Below are positions 32,030 through 41,782 of a stretch of 64,000 bases of DNA, in pieces. The notes below the pieces were generated by a model. It had not been told where the DNA came from, did no database searches, and was given only the letters and a program-made list of their open reading frames with translations. The position numbers were made by a program, and so were the translations under genes. The first letter of the stretch is position 1, and each line of letters starts with the position of its first letter. Source of the DNA: Hypericum androsaemum (taxonomy: Eukaryota; Streptophyta; Magnoliopsida; Malpighiales; Hypericaceae); NCBI GenBank assembly GCA_963995505.1, contig OZ023186.1, positions 1,116,001 through 1,180,000 of the forward strand, read 5' to 3'.

Positions 32030-35000
32030 TGCTGCATAGTTGGATGAAGAGAAGGATCGTGAAGAGCGAAGTTGAAGCACCCAAGGAGGTGATCTCTACA
32101 CCCACTCCGTCTGACTCTATTAAGCCACTTGTGAGAACCCATGCTCCTGTTACCCTTGGGGACGCCATTGAGAAAGCCCAGCTCCATGAGCTGGCTTTGA
32201 AGGCAGTGCAGAGGTAGTTCGAGCTTTGTGCCTAGGAATGTTGGAGGCCAAACGTCCAACAGTTGGAGTGCGTCTGTGGGGTCGAAACCTGTAACGGACC
32301 AAACATCGAATAGTTGGGGTGCAAAGAAGAAGGAGCCGACTTGTTACACATATGGTGATCCTTAGTTCCGCAGCTACACCTGCAAGTCGAGGAAGGAAGG
32401 AATTCACGTAATTGACAATGTTGACTGCGAAGAAGAAGGACAGTTTGTTGAAGGTGAGGCTTTAGTTGAGGATGATGGTGTTGTGGAGCTGTCTATGCAC
32501 GCTATTAATGGCAGCATTGGAAGTCGTACTTTGAAGTTAAGAACAGACCAATTTTGATCTTGCTTGACACTGGTAGCACTGCCACATTCCTTAATTCGAA
32601 GTTAGTGGATGAATTGAAGTTGGATGTGATTACAACTACGGGAATGACTATTTCTTTAGCGGATGGATCAAGAGTATCTTGTCACCGCCATTGTGAGAAA
32701 GTCTCTTGGGAGATGAGTGGCAGTATCTTCCAATTCGACTTCAAGATTCTTGAATTGGGTACCTACGATTTGGTTCTTGGCACTGATTGGATGCAGGGTT
32801 GCAATCCAATTCTCTTTGACTTTGTGAAAGCTGAAGCTAGGATCAAGTACAAGCGCAGTGAGATAATTCTTAAGGATTATAGGACCCAGGGTTCAGAAGA
32901 GTTTGCAGAACTCAGTTGCTTAAGTGCTGCAGTGTTGAATTCAGATGTGAGAAAGAGTGAGACCCTGGAGATTATGTTAGTGAAGTGGTATGGGCAGGTA
33001 CAGGATCAGCAAGGTGAGTTCTTTCCTTTGACAGATTCACTACTGACTTTTAAGGAGGACTTGGGTGAAACTTTCAGCAAGCAATTCCAATTGCAATTGC
33101 GAGAAGTTTTGGAGCAGTATGGGAGCTTGTTCCAAGAGCCTTCTTCCCTACCACCAAGGCGTAGCTGTGACCATGGCATTCCTTTAATTCCAGGAACATC
33201 TGCCATCACCATTAGGCCTTACCGATACCCACATTTTCAAAAAGAAGAAATTGAGAAGCAGGTTGAAGCCCTTCTTAGGTCTGGGTTTATCCAAGAGAGT
33301 GAAAGTCCTTTCACCTCTCCTGTTCTATTGGTCAAAAAGAAGGATGGGACCTGGAGGATGTGTGTGGATTATCGTCAATTGAATAGCAAAACCATCAAGA
33401 ACAAGTACCCTATACCCATCATTGATGATTTGCTTGATGAGTTGAATGGAGCTTGTGTTTTCTACAAGTTGGATTTGCGTGCAGGTTATCACCAGATTAA
33501 GATAAAGCCAGAGGATGTACCAAAGATGGCTTTTCGTACCCATCGTGGTCATTACGAGTTCAAAGAAATGCCTTTTGATTTGACAAATGTTCCAGCAACA
33601 TTTCAGTCCGTCATAAACAAAACACTTGCTCCTTATCTACGTAAGTTCGTTCTTGTGTTTTTCGATGACATCCTGGTATATAACGCTGAAGAATGGACTC
33701 ATTTAGATCATCTGCGAAGTGTTTTAAACTTGCTACAGCAGGATAATTTCTTTTTTAAATTGTCAAAGTGTGAGTTTGGAGTAGATTTAGTGGATTACTT
33801 GAGCCATGTCATCTCTGGAAAGGGAGTTAAAACTGATTCTAAGAAGGTGGAGGCTATGAAGTTATGGTCAGTACCTGCTAATTTCAAGGAACTTCGGGGA
33901 TTCCTAGGACTCACTGACTACTATCGTAAGTTTATAAGAGGTTATGGAGCAGTGGCAAGACCGTTGCTTAACCTACTAAAGAAGGATGGTTTCAAATGGG
34001 ATGATGAAGCTGCTCGTGCCTTCTGTGCTTTGAAAGACCATCAAAGTTTGAAGTACTTAAATTGAGCAGAAGGTCCACACCAATTTGCAGAAAAAGGGCA
34101 TGTCAAGATTGATGGGGTTGGACTTTGTGATTGAATATAGAAAGGGCCTGGAGAATAAGGCCGCTGATGCTTTATCAAGAGTACGTTATGACAAGTCTGC
34201 AGATCAAGAGAACTTGGCCATTTCTGTGGTGGTGCCTGAATGGTTGCAGGAGGTGGGAGCGAGTTATGTCCATGATTCTGAAGTACAACAGATGATTCAG
34301 TTGCTTGTGATCTCTGCAACTAGCCTGCCACACTACACTATGCAATCAGAAATCATATGATACAAGGGTCGGGTCTACATTGGCAAGATAAGTACTCTAC
34401 AATCTGACATCTTTCAGCAATTACATTGTTCAGCTGTAGGGGGACATTCTGGTGTTCTTGTGACCTACAAGCGCATCAAGAAGTACTTCATTTGGAAGAA
34501 CTTAAAAGCTGATGTGAGGAATTGGGTTAAAGGTTGTGATATCTATCAGCGTTGCATGTTTGAAAATGTGCCATATCCGGGGTTATTACAACCCTTGCAT
34601 ATTCCCGAAGGAGTTTGGAGAGACATTGCAATGGACTTTATTGAGGGTCTTCCAAAATCAGGTGGTAAAGATGCTATCTTTGTGGTTGTGGATCGTTTCA
34701 TAAAGTATGGTCACTTTGTAGCTCTTTCTCATCCATTTACGGCCCTACAAGTTTGTAAGCTCCTATTTGATCATGTGTGTAAAAGCTCCATGGCCTCCCT
34801 GAGAGCATTGTATCCGACCGCGACAAAATCTTCACAGGTAATGTTTGGAAGGCTCTTCTTAAGCAGTGGGGGGTGTCGCTCCACCTTAGTACAGCCTACC
34901 ATCCCCAGTCTGATTGCCAGACTGAAAGATTAAACCGATGCCTGGAAAATTACTTGCGAAGCATGTGCTTCTTGAAGCCAGGAAGTTGGGAGCAGTGGTT

Positions 35001-35694
35001 ATCTTTAGCGGAGTTCTGGTACAATAGCTGTCATCATACTGCACTGAAATGCTCTCCTTTTGAAGCTGTATATGGTTATTCTCCACCTATGATTCCAGGA
35101 TTGCGTGATGAGCAGACTTCAATCGCGTTGGTTGTAAATTTGGTGACCAAACAAGCTCAGATGGTTCGAATTTTGAAGGAGAATTTGCAGCAGGCACAGT
35201 GTAGAATGAAAATTCATGCTGATAAGAATCATTCGGAGAGGGAATTCGCAGTTGGGGACTTGGTTTTCTTGAAGTTACAACCTTATAGGCAAGTAACTCT
35301 AGCTATGACAAAGAATCTGAAGTTATCAGCTAAGTACTTTGGACCCTTCCCTATCATTGAAAAGATCGGATCTGTCGCATATAAATTGCAGCTTCCTGCA
35401 ACTTGCACCATCCATCCAGTATTCCATGTGTCATTACTGAAGAAGAAGGTGGGGCAAGGTGGTACAGTCATTAGTGAGCCTCCATTGGTGACAGGTGAAG
35501 GACAGCTGAAACTTGAGCCAAAAGCTGTGATTGGCAGGAGGTTGGTCAAGCGCAATAACCAAGCAATTGTACAAGTTTTGATTCATTGGGCTAATCTGGA
35601 TGAAGAGGAAGCCACTTGTGAAGATTATACAGCAATATCATCTCAGTTTCCATTGATTAAAGCGTTGAACCAAGCTTATCCAGCTCATCCTTGA
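32030..35694 (+). pseudogene. Gypsy gag-pol with RNase H core deleted
   Basis: Order: gag tail (32030-32215; APVTLGDAIEKAQLHELAL), a knuckle-like CYTYGDP...YTCK, aspartic protease (LLDTGSTATF at 32557), and RT in the long frame 32554-34065 (VDYRQLNSKTIKNKYPIP; FFDDILVY is the catalytic box). RNase H is truncated: the frame goes from AFCALK straight to DHQSLKYL, dropping roughly 90 residues, then shifts frame. Integrase: the HHCC zinc region at 34420-34560 (HCSAVGGHSG... CDIYQRC, the second HxxxH/CxxC set partly visible), DFIEGLPKSGG, TAYHPQSDCQTERLNR (catalytic Asp/Glu region), a frameshift near 34830 and a TGA at 34358. The C-terminus (35500-35690) reads VLIHWANLDEEEATCED, a chromodomain-like tail. 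Confidence 0.88.
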
Positions 35695-35723
35695 GGACAA
35701 GAATGTTGTTAAGAAGAGGGATT

Positions 35724-36038
35724 TGTTACAAACAGTTGATATGCATCAGTTTGGATGACCAGGGTTTCAAGATTAAAGAGAGTTAGTCGCTGCCAGCTGG
35801 GACTCACGCGGTTGGCAGGAATTGGCAGGTCCGGATTGCCACGTCATTGGCGGGAAGGTTCAAGAAGAGATAGAGGCGGTTTTGCCAAAGTACTAATAGA
35901 CACTTGTACTTCAACTTAGAAGGCATTCCAGAACATTGTTACCAAATTCTTAATAAATCTCTTCCCTTTCTCTCTCTTTCTCTCTTTCCCTAACCCTTTC
36001 TCTCTACATTTCTACCATTCTTGATCTTGTGCTTAACA
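35724..36038 (+). repeat. 3' LTR of the Gypsy element
   Basis: 315 bp, TGTTACA...CTTAACA, with a CT-rich transcribed part (35965-36010). The first about 120 bp match 31906-32025 apart from an insertion of 'ttagtcgctgccagctggga'-type sequence absent from the 5' copy. Confidence 0.85.
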
Positions 36039-36454
36039 GTAATCAGGGACGCATCGGGACGGTGGCGTGTGGGTTTTGTCCAGTTCATGTGTACCTTCTC
36101 CGCACTAGCATCAGAGATCTGGGCTCTCCAGCGTGGCATCAAGCCAGCTTCTCAATGCAGGTAGGTTCAGTTCCCTGATGGTGGAGTTCGACCCTCTACA
36201 AGCAATCCAACTAATTATCGAGGGAGCTCTAAAAAAAACACCCATGTCCTCCCTCGTGACAAATTGTCGCGACCTAATACGTCTTCGTGGACATATAAGG
36301 TTACCAATTGTACAAGAGAATATAATAGGGTAGCCGATATGCTATCGAACCTACCTCTTATAAACCCTAGTGGCTTTTACATTTTGGACATTCCCCCGGA
36401 CGATTGCGTATCTATAGTTCGGGAGGAAATGAACACGCCTATCGTTATGTAATT

Positions 36455-37290
36455 TCTTGTTTTGTCAATGAAAGAGTGCTTGACACCCACCAATTCCACA
36501 GAAAAAATTAGAGATGGCGTAAGTACTTATATAAGTAGGTTAGACTCTATTCTTATCCGTTGAGTCTAAGATATGTTAACTTTTATTTATGGTATGAGTT
36601 ATCTTACGTATAACGTGGGTCTAGATCGTAGTCTATACATTGTCATTCCTAATTTTGTTAACTATGCATCCATTTATTAAAGTGGATAACTCTTTTTTAA
36701 TGCTGTTTCGTTCATAAAATTTAAATGCGAGACTTCAACTTAAGAGAACTCAATTATTGGAACCATTTTCTCTTGGTCATTCCCAACTTTGACATGCGTG
36801 TTAATAGCCTCAATGTAGCTACCAATAATTAGCATATTACCAACGCACAACGGCAAAAAAAATTTGGCACAATGCACAGGATGACTTGAAAAAAGTATAA
36901 ATTTCATAACTTGTTAGATGTAATAATAGTGTAAATTTTACTTTTAAAAAACCAACACCTAGAACAACAAATATTATTGGTGAATAAAGTTTATGAAATT
37001 GAACTAACAACATATTGTTGGTGAATGAAAGATTATAAACGAAATCGAAACATATATTAGTGTTAAAAAAAACTTATAAAATTATGAATAAAATTCATTT
37101 TAATACTATTTGATTTTATTCATTTTAACTATTTACATTTTGATTTCATTTAATCTATTTTGGTGAAAGAAGTTTCCAAATACCTTTTTTTTGTGAAAAA
37201 TTTCTAGCCATTGTTAGTTTTTTTTCAAACCGTATCTGCGAGGATGATCACTATTGACACATCGCTATCTAGGACATAAAAATATTACGT
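36455..37290. other. AT-rich intergenic DNA, nothing recognised
   Basis: No coding frame with a domain, no repeat structure and no terminal repeats seen. Confidence 0.5.
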
Positions 37291-37429
37291 GGCTAGTTAG
37301 CTAAAGAAAAATTAACATTGATTAGAAATTTGCCACCAAAAGTTTGACATTTTGAGGAACATTGTTGAGGCACAAAAATAATGATTCGGAATTTTGGCAA
37401 AGGTGATCGGGTCCGGAAGAGATCGAACC

Positions 37430-37690
37430 CACTTTGGGCCCACTCGAGCCATTTTGAGTTTGAAAGTTGGAAGCCCGCTTTGAACTTGGTAGTGGGCGCC
37501 GTCCGTTCCGCCTTGAACTTGGAAGTGGACGTCGTCCTGCCTTGGACTTGGTAGTGGATGCCATCCGTCCCGCCTTGGGCTTGGTAGTGGACGCCATCCC
37601 GCCTTGGTCTAGGTAGTGGGCGCCGTCCCGCTTTGGACTTGGTAGTTGACGCCGTCCCACTTTGGACAAGCCTACCCGTTTTGGACTTAG
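37430..37690. repeat. Minisatellite, units of about 28-30 bp
   Basis: Repeats of the type 'cttggtagtgg(a/g)cgccgtcccgcctttgga' occur about eight times. The array is followed (37780-37880) by 'gaggatggtcggtctccatga' repeats. Open frames here on both strands simply follow the repeat period. Confidence 0.75.
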
Positions 37691-37879
37691 CGGTAGATGG
37701 TGTGATGAAAGCCACCTCCGGGTTATTGGGATGTTGTTCGGGGCGAGTGGGTAATCGTTTTGGGTCTCCAAGAGCATGGTCGATTTCCATGTGGATGGTT
37801 GGGTGTCCAAAATAATGGTCGGTCTCCTTGAGGATGGTCGGTCTTCATGAGGACGGTCGCTCTCCATGAGGATGGTCAG

Positions 37880-38180
37880 GTCTTTACTTTATTTCACTTT
37901 GGTAGATCAGCCATAACTTTTGACTTAGGCATTCGATTGAGCTGATTCATTCGGCTATGAAAAGGTAAGACAAAGATCTACAACTTTATAGTTTATGACT
38001 TCTTCAGATTCAGAGCGAAAGTAGGTCAAAACTGGAGGTCAAAGTAGAGGGTACTTTGACCTACAAGTCGGGAGGTCGCTTTGACCTACAAGGTGGGAGT
38101 TCGGATGGTCACTTTGACCTATAAGGCGGGAGCCCAGATGGTCACTTTGACTTTTGAGGTGGGAGCCCGAAGGGCACTTT
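37880..38180. other. Repeat-rich flank of the minisatellites
   Basis: Includes three to four copies of 'cactttgacctacaaggtgggag' (38045-38185), with the sentence 'gatcagccataacttttgac' before them. This phrasing occurs in the untranslated parts of plant LTR elements, so 37.2-38.9 kb may be an eroded LTR or internal UTR. No coding domain supports that. Confidence 0.35.
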
Positions 38181-38189
38181 GACCTTTAA

Positions 38190-38660
38190 AGTGGGAAACC
38201 CGGGTGGGACACCTCGGCACGCAAAGTGGGATGTCCGAATTTGATGCCTCGGCACGCGAAGTAGGGGTTTGATGCCTCGGCACGCGAAGTGGGATATCCA
38301 GGTAGATGCCTCGGCCTGCGAAGTGGGATGTTCGGGTTAGAAGCCTCGGCCAGTGAAGTGGGATGTCCGGGAGGATGCCTCAGCACGCGAAGTGGGATGT
38401 TCGGGTGGACGCCTCGACACATGAAGTGGAATGTTCGGGTTGGACGCCTCGGCCCGCAAAATGGAATGTCCGGGTGGACACCTCGGTGTGCGAAGTGGGA
38501 TGTCCGGGTGGATGCCTCGGCCCGTGAAGTAGGATGTCTGGGTTGGATGCTTCGGCCTGCGAAGTGGAATGTTCAGGTTGGATGCCTCGGCCCGTAAAGT
38601 GGGATGTCCGGGATGGACGCCTTGGCCCGTGAAGCGGGAAGCCCGATAGGGCACTTTGGC
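38190..38660. repeat. Minisatellite, about 14-16 units of about 29 bp
   Basis: Units read 'gcctcggcccgcgaagtgggatgtccgggt(t/g)gga' with drift in the cggca/cggcc and ttcggg/ccgggt positions. GC content is far above the AT-rich flanks. The plus and minus open frames (38289-38597, 38337-38654) encode Trp/Arg/Gly- or Pro/Arg/His-rich repeats and are artefacts of the array. Confidence 0.85.
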
Positions 38661-38883
38661 CTATAAGGTGGGAGTCCGATAGGGTGCTTTGGGCTTTCGA
38701 GGAGGTAGCCGGGATAAGTACTTTGGAGTTGCTCTTAGCTCCATGGCGTGAAGCGCTCCAGGGGTTTATGTGGTGTGGGTTGGGATTTTTGGCCATGAGT
38801 GTTTTATGTTGGGAATAAACGTTAGGGATACTCTTATTTCTGTTGTGCATTTTTCCCGAGGGATCCAAGGAGATTTTATTGGG

Positions 38884-39132
38884 GTCGGATTTGGTGGGGA
38901 CTAACACAAACTAATATCATTACACATATAAACTAATATCATTTCACATGCAAGCCAATATTACTTCATATGCAAATCAGTCTCATGCAAACCAATATCA
39001 CTTTACATGCAAACCAATATCACCTGATAGGTTATTGACCATCAGATTTAAAGACAATCAAATCTAACGGCTCAAATTTAGTCCCCTCCGTATGGACATC
39101 TTTTATGTAGTCCCCAATGAATCCGAAACCGA
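38884..39132. mobile_element. Small MITE-like element with internal 20-odd-bp repeats
   Basis: The left end TCGGATTTGGTGGGGACTAA and the inverted right end TCGGATTCATTGGGGACTAC are related. Between them are four to five repeats of 'tgcaaaccaatatcactttaca' (38910-39020). The right 90 bp match, in reverse orientation, the left end of the larger element at 54100. No coding capacity; TSD unclear. Confidence 0.6.
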
Positions 39133-39193
39133 TTTTTATTACAGCGGATTCGTTAATGAGATCTAAGGTAACAATTTTGCATATTTTTTTATA

Positions 39194-40507
39194 GAAAAAA
39201 TTACACTCAGGTCCCTGTAGTTTGGCGTCCCTCCATCTGGGGTCCCTGCATTTCTGAAATCGTTCCTGACGTCTCCAAAGTTTGGTTTAAGAGACTCTCG
39301 GGTCCCTGACGGTCCTTTTTTCATTTTTGATCATGGAAATGACCAAAATACCCTTAAACAAAAAATAAAAAAATTCACCTTCTCCAACCTTTGAACAAAA
39401 ACACTAAAAATTAAAAACCAATCCAAAAATAAGATCAAACTAACCAAAATCAAGAACACAACCAAGAACATTAAGAAAAAAACTTTCGGTGTTAATCGTT
39501 AACCAAAACTTATCATTTTCAACCTCTTAACAAAAATTAACCGAGGGCATCCCCAATCAAATCAAAACAAAACAAAAAATTAACCATATTCTTCTTCTTC
39601 TTAAATAATCGTTCGAAACAAAAATTAACTATGTTCTTCTTCTTCTTCCTTCTTGAACATCCCCAATCGAAACCCTAATCCCAAACCAAACTAATTGCCA
39701 GAAATGGACAACAAATTAATCACATAAAACTAATTGCCCAAATCTCTTGTTTGTCAAAATGCAACAGTTTCTTCCCCAACTAATTGCCCATTACCTGAAC
39801 CCCCCTCGCCGATGTAGGTAATGCCAGGGTCGTCGTCGGTGGGTTTATTCTCGGACGAGCTTCCGACCTCTCTTGACGACCCCCTTCCTCTCTCGACATG
39901 GCGATGGTCTTTAATGGCCAAACCCATTACTGCTCTCCATCTGTCGTCGCTGCTGAGTGGGAGTTCGGTGCTGCGGAAGGAGCGGGAGAGGGAAGAACGA
40001 CAGCGGGAGAAGAGGAACGCTTGGTGTCGCAAGGAGAACGATGTGCTTTTGAAGTGGATGGAGTTGGGATTTTTTAGATCTGGATTTTCAGATCTTGGAT
40101 GCGGGGCTCTTTTAAATTCGTGTTGGTTTAGATCTGAATTTTCATATCTTGAATATAGCTTTGGGACGGGGACGAAAAGAAGAGAAGCTGTGTTTAATTT
40201 CTGGGTTTAATTTGTTATTTTTGATGTTGTGTTCTTAGTGTTTAGTTCATGATGTTACAAGATTGAAGGTTGAATCTGCAAAAAAAAATAAGATTGAAGG
40301 TTGAAGATGGTGTTTAGAGGTTGAAGATGATAGTTTTTTTTCTTTAAGGATATGTTGGTCATTTCCATGATCAAAAATGAAAAAAGAGCCGTCAGGGACC
40401 CGAGAGTCTCTAAAACCAAACTTCGGGGATGTCAGGAACGATTTCGAAAATGCAGGGACCCCAGAAGGAGGGACGCCAAACTACAGGGATCTGAGCATAA
40501 TTTTCTC
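39194..40507. mobile_element. MULE-type element with 165-bp TIRs and 9-bp TSD
   Basis: The left end GAAAAAATTACACTCAGG and the inverted right end GAGAAAATTATGCTCAGA begin TIRs that stay similar for about 165 bp (shared 'ccctgtagtttggcgtccctcc', 'gaaatcgttcctgac', 'gagactctcgggtccctgacgg', 'atttttgatcatggaaatgacc'). Flanks are the 9-bp repeat TTTTTTATA at 39185-39193 and 40508-40516. The interior has no transposase. A minus-strand frame (39754-40032, SRSLSRSFRS...) and an overlapping plus frame (39821-40210) cannot be assigned; they may mark a captured exon. The A/T-rich target partly weakens the TSD evidence, but the length is right. Confidence 0.85.
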
Positions 40508-40516
40508 TTTTTTATA

Positions 40517-41700
40517 TTGGAGTTAGACCAATTTAGGTAGGTAGACCGTGGGTTTTCCAATCAGTATATTCATAGTGTAATTTTGCGGTGTAATCTTATT
40601 CATGGAGTTAATAAAATACTTTATCTTTCACAGAGAAAACTCCGGGTTATGACCGCCGGTCGGAAACGGAATAATAGTTTTTTTTTAACACAAAATGACA
40701 AAATCTCCGCAAAAAACGCCAGTCTTTCTTGAAAAATAAATAGGGTCCGACTTGAAGTCAAGTAATATAACCAAAAGCAACTTCATTGAAATTTTCCTTA
40801 TTACAGAGGAAAATAAGCCCAGAAAACAATACTATGGAAATCAATGATCAGGGCCGTCTGTTTTCGTTTCATGGACCGACACTTTTTTTAAAAAAGTAGA
40901 TCGATTTTATACATAAATTTATGGTATAAGTACATACAAAAGAGCCGCCTAAATATAGAACGATTTTAAATATAAACTCCTGGACTGACACATCTGTTTC
41001 GAGAATCATTTTTTACATAGTATTCTGATGGGAATCTTCCGTCTCAATTCACGCGGACACTTTTTGGGTAATAAATGAGAAGTGTCGAGTCCGCTGACCA
41101 TATGCAATTATTGTTCATCTACTGCCTTGGTCATGTTGGAAAAAGTCCTACTTTTTTTTGGTCGAGGCAAATCGAGTCTCAAGTCTCAACATTCGATGAA
41201 CGGTCTGACCAATCTTTCAAAACGGTCTGACCAATCTAATTGATAACCTCGAAGATTTTCGAGTCATTTTTAAGTAAAATTCGGAGAGCATGTGAATCCA
41301 CCCTCCACCCTCACTTGTTACACCATTCTGCCTTACCTATTTGATTAATCTCTTAATTCCAAGACGCCTTCAACAATAATTCAGTGCATTTACAATTTAT
41401 TCGCCCTAGTTTCCCCGTAATTTCTTCATCTTGGGCATTATTTTCGTGGCCTGAAATTAGTTTACGTTTAACATGGTACCCAACTTTGAAAAAGAAGAGG
41501 CTGAGGAAACGTATAAGAAGAGACATAAGATATGGTGCCCTTTCAAGTAACACCGGGTCAAACCACATGCATTTTTTATCCATCAAACTAATCGCGTAGC
41601 ATTCAGAGTCGAGAATTGTCAGATCCTATTTAGCGACTGTTGAGTTTTATTTATATTGTGAAATATCTTTAAATAAACTTATTGACCGACTCCCATTAAT
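40517..41700. other. Upstream region of the live prenyltransferase
   Basis: AT-rich DNA without a recognisable coding domain or terminal repeats. It would contain distal regulatory sequence for the gene at 41783, but I cannot point to specific elements. Confidence 0.5.
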
Positions 41701-41782
41701 TATCCTATTTCTATTTAAGCCATTCACTTCTCTCTATTTTTCCTCAAACCCTCCCTTCCTTCTGAGCCCTTTCATCGTCACC
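41700..41782 (+). promoter_or_regulatory. Likely core promoter and CT-rich 5' leader
   Basis: A TATA-like 'tctatttaagcc' lies at about 41708-41719. It is followed by a CT-rich stretch ('cacttctctctatttttcc', 'ccctcccttccttctgagcc') typical of plant transcription starts and leaders. The translation start context is 'gtcaccATGGag', close to the plant consensus (A/C at -3 to -1, G at +4). No transcript evidence is available. Confidence 0.5.

Larger units (their letters stand above)
31906..36038 (+). mobile_element. Ty3/Gypsy retrotransposon, internally deleted, TSD GTAAT
   Basis: Starts TGTTACC (31906), ends CTTAACA (36038) and is bounded by GTAAT at 31901-31905 and 36039-36043. The 3' LTR is 35724-36038 (315 bp), preceded by the polypurine tract AAGAAGAGGGA. 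The 5' LTR keeps only about 120 bp ('tgttaccaacagttga' to 'agatagaggcagttgg') and then jumps into gag at about 32025, so the rest of the LTR, the primer site and 5' gag are deleted. Intact termini with a perfect TSD, yet large internal losses, mean that the deletions followed insertion. Confidence 0.9.
31850..36450 (+). pseudogene. LINE RNase H domain split by a Gypsy insertion
   Basis: The left part (31850-31905) reads TDGSSKGNPGTADSGG, the start of the RNase H domain with its first catalytic Asp. The frame resumes exactly across the 5-bp target repeat at 36039 as VIRDASGRWRVGF, followed by SALASEIWAL (catalytic Glu). After a frameshift come VEFDPLQAIQLI (third acid) and REYNRVADMLSN (last acid), ending at about 36451. 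All four acidic residues of the D-E-D-D set are identifiable. The RT portion is missing upstream. The reading continuity across the insertion site shows that the Gypsy landed inside an already resident LINE. Confidence 0.85.

Noticed and set aside
38289..38907. Repeat proteins on both strands
   Set aside because: Frames follow the period of a GC-rich minisatellite; there is no start context or domain.
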